From: Parvularcula sp038749595
Lineage (GTDB): Bacteria; Pseudomonadota; Alphaproteobacteria; Caulobacterales; Parvularculaceae
Length of the DNA: 64,000 bases
Direction of reading: 5' to 3'
Assembly (NCBI GenBank): GCA_038749595.1
Contig: JBCDHW010000004.1
Coordinates: forward strand, 216,777 to 280,776
Shown here: positions 49,921-57,227 of the stretch, one piece after another
Numbering within the stretch: the stretch's first letter is position 1
Layout: every line of letters starts with the position of its first letter
The notes under the pieces: model-generated
The model's input: only the letters and a program-made list of their open reading frames with translations
Database searches by the model: none
Told to the model about the DNA's origin: nothing
Made by a program: the position numbers and the translations under genes

Positions 49921-51428
49921 CAGCGCGCTCCCCCAAAGCCAAGGCCCGTATCAAGGAGCGTGTCCGCTGCCGCCCGGGCAAGATCAACCAGGCCATCAGC
50001 ACTGATGCCCAAATAAAGGTTGACCCCGGCCATCAGCAGCATCGGCGCAATCATCAACGCGGGAAGAGGCTTCGCGGTGACCCCAGCTGGCGGATCCTCA
50101 AGCAGCATTGCCCAGGCGATCCGGCCGACATAGGCAACCGCAAGGAGCGAGCTGGCGACGATCATAAAGACAATCATCAGTGTCGGGACGGCCAGGACAC
50201 TATCGAACGCCGCCTGGATGAGAACCCATTTCGACACAAACCCCGCGGTCAACGGCACACCGACCAACGACAAGCCGCCAATCAAAAACGCGCCGCACGT
50301 AATCGGCATCGTCTTCGCAAGCCCTTTGTAGGCGGACAATCGGTGCGAACCGAGGGAGAAGAACACCGCCCCCACGGCGAGGAACAAGCACGCCTTCATC
50401 GCTGCATGGTTCACAACGTGGACCAGCGCTGCGGCCACACCGTCCGGCGTACCGAAGCTGATGCCGAGCAGCATGTACCCAATCTGCGCCACCGAGGAGT
50501 AGGCCAAGATCATCTTCACGTCCTTGCGGAAGATCGCGATGAGGCTCGCTGCGAACATCCCCACGAGGCCGAGGACCAAGAAGAAATCGAGCGCCACTTC
50601 AGCGAAGCCAAAGCTGAATCCAAAGACCGTGAACAGGAACCGCAGCATCGCATAGATGGCGACCTTCGTGCTGGTCGACGCCAGGAACGCAGTCACCGCC
50701 GAAGGCGCGTAGGTATACGCCGCAGGCAGCCACCGGTGCAGCGGGAACATCGCCAGCTTCAGCGCAAGCCCGGTGATGATGAACGCATACCCTGCCCGCA
50801 CGACCTTGTTATCGACGCCCTGCAGCCGCTCATGGATATCGATCATGTTCAGTGTACCGGTCACTTGGTAAAGAAGCCCAAGGCCGATGACGAAGAATGT
50901 CGCGCCGAGCGTTCCGAGCACCAGGTAGGTGAATGCAGCCGTCAGCGCCCGCCGGTCCCGCTTCGCGCCGAGCGCCACCAACGTATAGGTGCTCAGTGAA
51001 CTGATTTCGAGGAACACAAAGACGTTGAACGCGTCCCCTGTCGCCACCACGCCCATCAGGCCTGAGAAGACGATGAGGAACATCGCGAAAAACGCGCTCG
51101 TCTGCGAAGGAACGATCTCATCCCGCGCGCTCTCGATCGCGTACGGGAACGTCACCGACGCCATCGCCGCTACAAGGGTCATCACCATCGCCCCCGCAAG
51201 ATCAACGCGGTAGACAATCCCCAGCGGCGATGCCCAACCGCCAAGGCCATACTCCACCGTGCCGGTTGCGACGATCACGCCCAAAAGCTGGGTGCACAGA
51301 TAAAGCGACACCCATGCCACCAACGTCGCCCAAAGACCTGCCGCCCGCGTATTCGGCAACAACAGGCAAATCGGCGCCGCAATGAGCGGCAGCACGATGG
51401 GCAGAACGGGGAGATCGTCCATCAGCAT
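49920..51428 (-). CDS. Mrp antiporter proton-channel subunit (MrpD-like), first copy
   Basis: 502 residues, about 14 membrane helices. FNVFVFLEISSLSTYTLVAL carries the conserved Glu; WLPAAYTYAPSAVTAFLAST and the following STKVAIYAMLR contain the key Lys; ILAYSSVAQIGYMLLG is the second proton-path block. Its ATG shares a base with the mrpC stop (TGATG). Closest in feel to MrpD proper, whereas the other two copies are more NuoL/MrpA-like. Confidence 0.9.
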   Translation of the reverse strand: MLMDDLPVLPIVLPLIAAPICLLLPNTRAAGLWATLVAWVSLYLCTQLLGVIVATGTVEYGLGGWASPLGIVYRVDLAGAMVMTLVAAMASVTFPYAIESARDEIVPSQTSAFFAMFLIVFSGLMGVVATGDAFNVFVFLEISSLSTYTLVALGAKRDRRALTAAFTYLVLGTLGATFFVIGLGLLYQVTGTLNMIDIHERLQGVDNKVVRAGYAFIITGLALKLAMFPLHRWLPAAYTYAPSAVTAFLASTSTKVAIYAMLRFLFTVFGFSFGFAEVALDFFLVLGLVGMFAASLIAIFRKDVKMILAYSSVAQIGYMLLGISFGTPDGVAAALVHVVNHAAMKACLFLAVGAVFFSLGSHRLSAYKGLAKTMPITCGAFLIGGLSLVGVPLTAGFVSKWVLIQAAFDSVLAVPTLMIVFMIVASSLLAVAYVGRIAWAMLLEDPPAGVTAKPLPALMIAPMLLMAGVNLYLGISADGLVDLARAAADTLLDTGLGFGGAR

Positions 51429-52162
51429 CAGGAGGCGAGCTCCGCCGTATCGTCGGCATTGTCCATCGCCTCAAGCGCGTCCTGCTCAACCGTTCCGTAC
51501 GCTTCGCGAATCCGCACCGCGATCGACAGGCCAACCGAAGTGGTGGCGACACCGACGACAATCGCTGTCAGGATCAAAACATGGGGCAACGGGTTCGAAT
51601 AAAGAATTTCAGCGACATCTGCTCCCGCGACAGAGGCGCTGTGCCCCGCCGCGCCGGAACCATGGTCCCCTGCTTCCAAAATCGCCTGCGCGTCAAGCGC
51701 CGGCATTTCCAGATGCCCGGCAACCTCTTCAGACGTGGTGATCGGTCGGTATTCGCCGTCGACAGTCTGAGCCGCGAGGGTCTCTGCCACAGCCAACACA
51801 TCCGTGGGCGAAGCAATATGGGCACCGGTCGTTTCGTTGATCATCCCTGTCGGTGCTTCCGAAGCGCTCGTTGCGTGATCATCGCCGTGGTGCGCACCGC
51901 CATGCCCGTCGCCTGCGCCGTGGGCTGACTTTTCCGCATCGCCGTGATGATCCTTGTCTTTTTTATCCTCGATCAAAATCGGCGCCGTGCCGCCCAGCAC
52001 TTTGCCGACGGTGATGTAAAAAATGAACACCGACGTCTGGAAAAGGTTTAGCCCAATCAAGGTCTTCACGAGATTGCCGCGGGAGAAGACAATATAAAGG
52101 CCCGTCATCATCAGGACGATGACGATCCAATAATTGTACCGTGCCAGGATGAATTCAAGCAT
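51428..52162 (-). CDS. mrpC: MrpC (NuoK-like) subunit with a large histidine-rich insert
   Basis: 244 residues, about twice the usual 110 to 120. Helices 1 (about 9-26) and 2 (about 33-54, KTLIGLNLFQTSVFIFYITV) are followed by an insert (about 61-183) before helix 3 at about 192-216 (SNPLPHVLILTAIVVGVATT). The insert holds DHHGDAEKSAHGAGDGHGGA and HHGDDH: seven His between 72 and 96, with more at 115, 150, 167 and 174. By analogy to NuoK the loop would face the periplasm. Start overlaps the mrpB stop region at 52162. Confidence 0.9.
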   Translation of the reverse strand: MLEFILARYNYWIVIVLMMTGLYIVFSRGNLVKTLIGLNLFQTSVFIFYITVGKVLGGTAPILIEDKKDKDHHGDAEKSAHGAGDGHGGAHHGDDHATSASEAPTGMINETTGAHIASPTDVLAVAETLAAQTVDGEYRPITTSEEVAGHLEMPALDAQAILEAGDHGSGAAGHSASVAGADVAEILYSNPLPHVLILTAIVVGVATTSVGLSIAVRIREAYGTVEQDALEAMDNADDTAELAS

Positions 52163-52602
52163 TACCAGGCATCATCCATCGGCTCAGGCTCACGTCCAGC
52201 AAACGCGTAGAAGATCTGCAGCATCGTGGCGGCGACTGCCAATCCGACGCCGAGCTCGACTGCGATGATGCCGATATGCTGCCCCGCATTATGGTGGCTG
52301 TCCGGTTGGATGATGTCGTAGTCGAGGAAGTTCTCGCCCATCAGCATCGTGAACACCCCGGTCCCGGCATAAATCAGCACACCGAGGGCCATACCGACCG
52401 GCAACCAACTCGGCGGAATAATCCGCTGACAGCGATCGAGGCCAAAGCCGAGAGCGTGCAGCACGAACGCGGCGGCGAGGATGACCCCCGCTTGAAAGCC
52501 GCCGCCGGGGCCATAGTCGCCATGAAATTGCACGTAGAACGCGAACAGAATGATCGGCGCGAACAGCAACTTGATCGTGACACGGAGAATAAGGTGACCC
52601 AT
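52162..52602 (-). CDS. mrpB: MrpB-type antiporter subunit
   Basis: 146 residues, four membrane helices, with the family block YGPGGGFQAGVILAAAFVLH and a second VELGVGLAVAATMLQIFYAF. This is the MnhB/MrpB domain (PF04039). The start shares one base with the upstream DUF4040 gene and its end with mrpC. It corresponds to NuoJ-like parts of the complex. Confidence 0.92.
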   Translation of the reverse strand: MGHLILRVTIKLLFAPIILFAFYVQFHGDYGPGGGFQAGVILAAAFVLHALGFGLDRCQRIIPPSWLPVGMALGVLIYAGTGVFTMLMGENFLDYDIIQPDSHHNAGQHIGIIAVELGVGLAVAATMLQIFYAFAGREPEPMDDAW

Positions 52603-53231
52603 CAGTGCTCTCCATCATCGTTGCGGCCACCGCCCCGGCTCGCGCCCGCCCCGAGCAGCAGCAAGCACGCAAGACCTGCGGTGAAGACCACCACCGTCTC
52701 GCCGAGCGTATCGAACCCGCGATAGCTGGCCAGCACCGCGGTGACGATATTGGGGACCTCGATGTCCGTAGGCGTCGCTTCGATATAAGCGTTCCCGACA
52801 TAGGCGTTCGCCGGCGCGCCCGGGTCGCCAAAGGCAGGCATGTCGATGGTAGCATAAACCAAGGCCGCGCCAGTAACGATCACGATCGCCAAGGGCAAAA
52901 CTGTCCGCTCACGGCTCACCGGCAGCTCGCGTTTCGCGGTCAGCGCGATCCCGGATAGGACCAGCACGGTGGAGATGCCAGCACCCACCGCTGCCTCTGT
53001 GAACGCCACGTCGACCGCATCAAGCGCCACAAAGAAGGCCGCGGAGAGAAGGGAATAGATCCCCGACAGCATCGCCACGCCAAAAAGACGGCGCATACGG
53101 ACCATCGACAAAGCCACGGCAACCAAGAGCGCGAGGACACAAATCTCGACTGCGAACGCGCCGGTCACGCCCGGGCGATAGGCGGTTGCAGCGGCCTCGA
53201 CGGCGGTATCGGAAGCAGCCAAAACGATCAT
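52602..53231 (-). CDS. DUF4040/MbhE-type subunit (stand-alone C-terminal part of MrpA)
   Basis: 209 residues, about six membrane helices. AFTEAAVGAGISTVLVLSGI is the DUF4040 block and the second half (NIVTAVLASYRGFDTLGETV) is the MbhE-like part. In Bacillus-type Mrp both are the C-terminal end of the large MrpA; here they are a separate gene. No full-length MrpA is encoded. Overlaps mrpG and mrpB. Confidence 0.88.
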   Translation of the reverse strand: MIVLAASDTAVEAAATAYRPGVTGAFAVEICVLALLVAVALSMVRMRRLFGVAMLSGIYSLLSAAFFVALDAVDVAFTEAAVGAGISTVLVLSGIALTAKRELPVSRERTVLPLAIVIVTGAALVYATIDMPAFGDPGAPANAYVGNAYIEATPTDIEVPNIVTAVLASYRGFDTLGETVVVFTAGLACLLLLGAGASRGGGRNDDGEH

Positions 53232-53620
53232 ACCGGCGCCTCCGATGGATCATCCGGCGCGGCAGCAGACGCCTCTTCATCTTCCGGCGCCATGGGCACG
53301 TTCTGGCGCAGCAGAAGACGTCCCGTTAGCGGCGCTTCCCGCCCCGCGTACGCCGCATGGGCAACGCAATGGGTGGCAACAGGACTCGTCAGCACAAAGA
53401 ACACAATGATGAGGAGAAGTTTCACAGCCGTGATCGCGTCAGGAACCTGGAACAAGAGCCCAACGAGGATCAAATCAGCACCCAGAGTATCGGTAATCCC
53501 CGCCGCATGCATCCGGGTGTAAAAATCGGGGAACCGCAGCACGCCGACCGCGCCGATAATCACGAAAAACCCGCCGCCTAGGAGGCAGAGCCACGACAAA
53601 AGATCGAGAACGAGGGTCAT
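53228..53620 (-). CDS. mrpG: MrpG antiporter subunit
   Basis: 130 residues with three helices at the N-terminal two-thirds (CLLGGGFFVIIGAVGVLRFP, ADLILVGLLFQV) and a longer acidic tail (PEDEEASAAAPDDPSEAPV). DFYTRMHAAGITDTLG is the MrpG signature. It overlaps mrpF by 4 bp and the DUF4040 gene by 4 bp. A structural subunit of the membrane arm. Confidence 0.93.
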   Translation of the reverse strand: MTLVLDLLSWLCLLGGGFFVIIGAVGVLRFPDFYTRMHAAGITDTLGADLILVGLLFQVPDAITAVKLLLIIVFFVLTSPVATHCVAHAAYAGREAPLTGRLLLRQNVPMAPEDEEASAAAPDDPSEAPV

Positions 53621-53916
53621 GAACGCCCCTCGTGTCGGATCAGGTCCTGGTCGTCCATCACCCCGGACAAGCGTCCGTAGCGCAGGAATTTCAGGATTGC
53701 GATCGTCGCGATGAAATTGATCAGTGCATAGAGCAACGCGATATCAAGAAACGCGGGCCGCCCCATCAAAAAGCCGAGAACCCCGAGGAGCAGAACCGTC
53801 TTCGTACCGAAGCTGTTGACGCTCAACACCCGGTCATAAACCGTCGGCCCCACAACGGCGCGAACGAGCATGAGAACCATCGCGACCACGATGGCGAAGG
53901 ACGCTGCCCAGAACAT
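53617..53916 (-). CDS. mrpF: MrpF antiporter subunit
   Basis: 99 residues, three membrane helices. VVGPTVYDRVLSVNSFGTKT and FLDIALLYALINFIATIAIL are family blocks. Directly abuts mrpE and overlaps mrpG. MrpF together with C and G supports the sodium/proton antiport module in the inner membrane. Confidence 0.93.
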   Translation of the reverse strand: MFWAASFAIVVAMVLMLVRAVVGPTVYDRVLSVNSFGTKTVLLLGVLGFLMGRPAFLDIALLYALINFIATIAILKFLRYGRLSGVMDDQDLIRHEGRS

Positions 53917-54468
53917 TCAGCCCTTCCCTTCTTCGAGGCGCGACGCCTTGGCGCCCATCTCCGCGATGCCTTCGACATCTGCGAACGATTCGTCGAGGGC
54001 ATGGATCAACAGCGCGTCCTCGCGAACGTCGACGGTCACCGTACCAGGCGTCAGGGTGACGGAGTTGGCAAAGATGGTTCGCGTGAGGTCGGAAGGCTGG
54101 TGCGCGGGTACACGGAACAATTTCGGCGCGAGCTTGATTTCTTTCTTCATCACCTCCTGCGCAACGGCAACGTTGGCCTTGCCGATCTCGAGGAGGAGCC
54201 AACTCATATACGGAATGATGCCAGGGAAGACCGACGTTGGGACGCCCTCGCGGTCAACCGTCTCCGCGCTTTCGGAGAACCACAGGGTGACTGCGATCGA
54301 AAACGCCCCAAAGGCGACAAGCGTCGCTTTCCCGAAATAGCCCGATAGCGCGAACCACAGCGCGACCATCGCGGCAACAAACACAAGACGGCGACCGGTT
54401 ATCGTCAAAATGCGCAGCAAAGCCTTCTGCCCTTCAAGCGTCTGTCGGCGCAGGCCCTCTACCCGCAT
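53917..54468 (-). CDS. mrpE: MrpE antiporter subunit, first gene of the operon
   Basis: 183 residues. Two to three N-terminal helices, then the cytoplasmic domain ANSVTLTPGTVTVDVREDAL (the MrpE signature). It heads the minus-strand operon of ten overlapping genes ending at 46338. The first about 20 residues (MRVEGLRRQTLEGQKALLRI) may be an overlong start, since no ribosome site precedes 54468. Mrp complexes exchange sodium for protons and support growth at high salt or pH. Confidence 0.9.
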   Translation of the reverse strand: MRVEGLRRQTLEGQKALLRILTITGRRLVFVAAMVALWFALSGYFGKATLVAFGAFSIAVTLWFSESAETVDREGVPTSVFPGIIPYMSWLLLEIGKANVAVAQEVMKKEIKLAPKLFRVPAHQPSDLTRTIFANSVTLTPGTVTVDVREDALLIHALDESFADVEGIAEMGAKASRLEEGKG

Positions 54469-54630
54469 TTCGGTTGCGGAAAAAAGAAGGATGCACGCCC
54501 GACGTCAACCGGCAACCTGCATCGGGTTCGGCCGCCGCGTCATCTCGTGACGTTTGCGAAGGTTCGATCCCCAGGCCTAGCGCTCCATCGCTCAGCTCGT
54601 TAGGCTCGCGGCGTATCGGGAGAAAGTGAC

Positions 54631-54915
54631 ATGCGTCTGGTGTTGGTGGGATGTGCGGTTTTAGCGCTCGTGGGCTGCGAGACGACACCGCAAAACGACG
54701 CCGAAGGCCCCTACTACACGGAAGGGTACTCTGATGGCTGCCGCACAGCGGAAGCGCGCCGTGCCGCATTCGACAACCGCAGCTTTCGGAACGAGGATCT
54801 CTTCAAAGCGCAGGCAAGCTACCGAACAGGATGGCGCCAAGGCTTCCGCGAGTGCCAGCCGCTGGACAACAACCCCTCGCAACCAACCCCCGAAGGCGCC
54901 GCAGTCCCTTTCTAA
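54631..54915 (+). CDS. Small lipoprotein
   Basis: 94 residues with a lipoprotein signal (MRLVLVGCAVLALVGC, lipobox LVGC). The mature part has evenly spaced GYSDGC, AEARRAAF, YRTGWRQGFREC blocks, an organised Tyr/Gly/Cys pattern, and a Pro-rich end. ATG 54631 is the first in frame. I do not recognise the family; the two mature cysteines could pair in the periplasm. Divergent from the Mrp operon. Confidence 0.7.
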   Translation: MRLVLVGCAVLALVGCETTPQNDAEGPYYTEGYSDGCRTAEARRAAFDNRSFRNEDLFKAQASYRTGWRQGFRECQPLDNNPSQPTPEGAAVPF

Positions 54916-55017
54916 AGGCACCCGCAGAGACCCGCAGTGCCAAAAGGCTCGTGAAGCGTCCTGAGACGACGCTCACGCATTACCCGCTAACGTATTTCCT
55001 CCGGAAGTGCAGAGCCA

Positions 55018-55046
55018 TTCAGGGTCGACCGAAGGACGACCCTGAA
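55018..55046. terminator. Hairpin between the lipoprotein gene and tRNA-Val
   Basis: TTCAGGGTCG, nine bases, CGACCCTGAA: a perfect 10-bp stem between two genes that converge here. No T tract on either side, so it is only a possible transcript end or RNA stabiliser for the tRNA or the lipoprotein message. Confidence 0.4.
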
Positions 55047-55093
55047 CCCGGTCTCAAATAGTGAGCGCGAGCGAACGATAGACCCAACAAAAA

Positions 55094-55168
<75 letters not shown>

Positions 55169-55221
55169 AGAGCCGCGGGCCATAAGCAAGAAGCCCGATC
55201 CCTGCAAGCGCCAATTGGCGC

Positions 55222-55425
55222 TTACGGTCGGTACTGGGTCTTGCACTCAAAGCCTTTGGAATTGACCTCAGCAACGTTGCCGTCACCGCAGGCTTCGCGG
55301 GCCAGACGGGTGCGCTCAGCCAAGGTCGTTTTCTCCGACCAGCTGTCATCACCGGCATCGATCACGCACCCTGTGAGGGTCACGGAAGCAGCCAGAGCCA
55401 AGAGCGGAAGTGCAAGTTTCGTCAT
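55222..55425 (-). CDS. Small lipoprotein of unknown function
   Basis: 67 residues. Lipoprotein signal MTKLALPLLALAASVTLTGC (lipobox LTGC). The mature part is short and polar with two Cys (EACGDGNVAEV and GFECKTQYRP). Not recognised. Single gene between tRNA-Val and cpdR, on the same strand as both. A real start is supported by the intact signal peptide. Confidence 0.65.
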   Translation of the reverse strand: MTKLALPLLALAASVTLTGCVIDAGDDSWSEKTTLAERTRLAREACGDGNVAEVNSKGFECKTQYRP

Positions 55426-55507
55426 CGGTGCGCCTTTTTGATTGTTACCGTTATACGATAAGAACGCGGCGAACCGCGTACAAGGATCAACGAGGAAAAA
55501 AAGAGGG

Positions 55508-55867
55508 TTAAGCGGCGATCAACCGGTCAACCTCGTCCACAAGGTCACGCAGGTGGAAAGGCTTGGACAGCACTTTGGCATCCTGCGGTGTTTTGTTCGC
55601 CGGGTTGAGCGCGACCGCCGCAAACCCTGTTATGAACATGATCTTCATCGCCGGATCGATATCGGCCGCGCGCCGCGCCAGCTCGATGCCATCCATTACG
55701 GGCATCACAATGTCGGTAAGAAGCAGGTCAAACTCCCGCAACTGAAGCTCCGACAACGCATCGTCACCTTGCGCTGAGTCCACGACCGTATGCCCGGCTC
55801 GCTCAAGCGCCCGCTTGAGGAAAGCCCGCATCGAATCATCGTCTTCAGCCAGAAGGATAGCGGCCAT
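55508..55867 (-). CDS. cpdR: CpdR response regulator
   Basis: 119 residues, a stand-alone receiver: ILLAEDDDSMRAFLKRALER, phospho-acceptor Asp52 in LLLTDIVMPVMDGIELARRA, and MFITGFAAVALNP with VLSKPFHLRDLVDEVDRLI. This closely follows Caulobacter CpdR, which when unphosphorylated directs ClpXP to substrates such as PdeA and (through RcdA/PopA) CtrA. The hydrophobic end AA also fits. The neighbouring divergent N-formylglutamate amidohydrolase is the usual partner in alphaproteobacteria. Confidence 0.93.
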   Translation of the reverse strand: MAAILLAEDDDSMRAFLKRALERAGHTVVDSAQGDDALSELQLREFDLLLTDIVMPVMDGIELARRAADIDPAMKIMFITGFAAVALNPANKTPQDAKVLSKPFHLRDLVDEVDRLIAA

Positions 55868-55901
55868 CGCGAAAATCCTTGTCTACTCGCGCCCAGGCTA
55901 A

Positions 55902-55927
55902 TTACCTCGGTCTTAAAGCGTGGTGAA
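55902..55927. promoter_or_regulatory. Three CtrA-like half-sites upstream of cpdR
   Basis: TTAC (55902), seven bases, TTAA (55913), seven bases, TGAA (55924). Regular seven-base spacing matches the CtrA layout TTAA-N7-TTAA used twice in register, each with one mismatch. It lies 35-60 bp upstream of the cpdR ATG, a promoter position. Chance cannot be ruled out. Confidence 0.35.
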
Positions 55928-56047
55928 GCAACTGCAATTCACAACCCTTTGGCGCGTTGATTTTGCCCAACCTTGCAACTGGCTCGCAATCGGGTTCTAC
56001 GCTAAGTTATCAACGCACTGGAAATCAGTCGGGTTCGCCGGGGTGTC

Positions 56048-56920
56048 ATGGTCGCGCGCATTGTCAAAGAGAATTACCCCGGTCACGAGGTAAGCCGTCC
56101 GAGCGTTTGGCGGCATCCGCTCATTTTCATGTCGCCGCACTCTGGCCGGGATTATCCCCGCCGCCTTCTCGGCCAGTCGCCATTACCGCTCGCCACGATG
56201 CGCCGATCGGAAGACGCGTATGTCGACCGGCTGATCCCGGATTACGTGAAGCAGATGGTCCCCGTGCTGAACGCGCGGTTTCCGCGCCTGTTCGTCGACG
56301 TCAATCGCTCACCGCGGGAGCTTGATCCAGCTTTGTTCGCCGGCGCGCTCGACAACGCAACGGAAAGCAAGAGCAACCGGGTGCTGGCGGGGTTTGGCGT
56401 GATCCCCAAGCTTGCTGCCGACGGTCGCAATATTTATCCCGGCCGCCTCTCCAGCCACGAAGCGCGGATGCGCCTCAAAAACTGCTACCACCCCTACCAC
56501 GCCGCGCTCCAAGGCCTGATCGATGAAGCCAAGCGGCGGTTCGGGCACGTGGTGTTGATCGATTGGCATTCGATGCCTTCCACCGCTTCGGTCACCGGCC
56601 GTCTTCCGGACATCGTTCTCGGCGATCTCTTCGGCGAAGCCTGTACGGCCCAGGAAATCGCGATGGTCGAGGAGGCCTTCGTCGATGAAGACTTCGACGT
56701 TGTCCGCAACACCCCCTACGCGGGCGGCTTTGTTGCGGCGCACTATGGCAAGCCTGACGCCGGGGTCAGCGTTATCCAGGTGGAGATGAACCGCGGCCTC
56801 TATCTCGATGAGCGACGGGTGGCGCGTGCCAGAAGTTTCCAGGATTTCGGGAGCCGTATCGAACGGGTTATCGACCGGCTTATCCTCGGCGCTTCACCGG
56901 CCGCCGTTGCGGCAGAGTAA
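56048..56920 (+). CDS. N-formylglutamate amidohydrolase family protein
   Basis: 290 residues. Family motifs: MSPHSGRDYPRRLL, FVDVNRSPRELDPALF, NCYHPYHAALQGLIDEA, VLIDWHSMPS, HYGKPDAGVSVIQVEMNRGL. Zinc-type hydrolase releasing glutamate from N-formylglutamate, usually in histidine degradation; other hut genes are not present here. Some members may act on other acylated glutamates. Divergent from cpdR with about 180 bp between. Confidence 0.9.
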   Translation: MVARIVKENYPGHEVSRPSVWRHPLIFMSPHSGRDYPRRLLGQSPLPLATMRRSEDAYVDRLIPDYVKQMVPVLNARFPRLFVDVNRSPRELDPALFAGALDNATESKSNRVLAGFGVIPKLAADGRNIYPGRLSSHEARMRLKNCYHPYHAALQGLIDEAKRRFGHVVLIDWHSMPSTASVTGRLPDIVLGDLFGEACTAQEIAMVEEAFVDEDFDVVRNTPYAGGFVAAHYGKPDAGVSVIQVEMNRGLYLDERRVARARSFQDFGSRIERVIDRLILGASPAAVAAE

Positions 56921-56999
56921 CGCTCAGCCGCTTCCGCGACAATGTTGCCGGAATTTCGCGAATTCTGCTTGCCTCGTTTCCTCAGACCTGACACGAACG

Positions 57000-57027
57000 A
57001 AAAAAAGGCCGCGGCAAAGCCGCGACC
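57000..57027 (-). terminator. Rho-independent terminator of the candidate sRNA
   Basis: On the minus strand GGTCGCGGC, TTT, GCCGCGGCC, then TTTTTTT: 9-bp stem with one G-U pair. It faces the same way as the candidate sRNA. No minus-strand protein gene reads into it, which is the strongest sign for an RNA gene. Confidence 0.75.
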
Positions 57028-57126
57028 AGTCTAGGGAGGAAACGCCCGTAAACGGGCATGTCGGGAAGCCCGACCACCAAAAGGTGGCATCGCTCCCCGA
57101 CGAGCGCAAGAGTTTTTTTGCGGCGC
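57000..57126 (-). ncRNA. Candidate small RNA with five hairpins, a CCUCCC motif and a terminator
   Basis: Reading the minus strand towards 57000: hairpins GCGCTCG/CGGGGAGCG-like, CCACC TTTT GGTGG, TCGGG CTT CCCGA and GCCCG TTTA CGGGC, then unpaired GTTTCCTCCCTAGACT and a terminator stem GGTCGCGGC TTT GCCGCGGCC followed by seven T. Exposed CCTCCC is complementary to Shine-Dalgarno sequences, as in alphaproteobacterial antisense-to-SD sRNAs. A weak promoter (TTGAGC at 57162-57157, 18 bases, TAACAC at 57138-57133) would start it near 57126. It sits in a 307-bp gap with no clear protein gene. Confidence 0.55.
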
Positions 57127-57227
57127 ACAAAAGTGTTACCGGTTCTGCTCATTAGCGCTCAAAATGCAGCCAATGCTGGCGCGGCTCTGCTGGTGACATC
57201 CCATCCGCGGCAGTTTAATGCCGTCCC

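Noticed and set aside
49827..50999. 390-residue plus-strand ORF opposite the Mrp channel genes
   Set aside because: Shadow; polar, Arg/His-rich, opposite clear membrane proteins.
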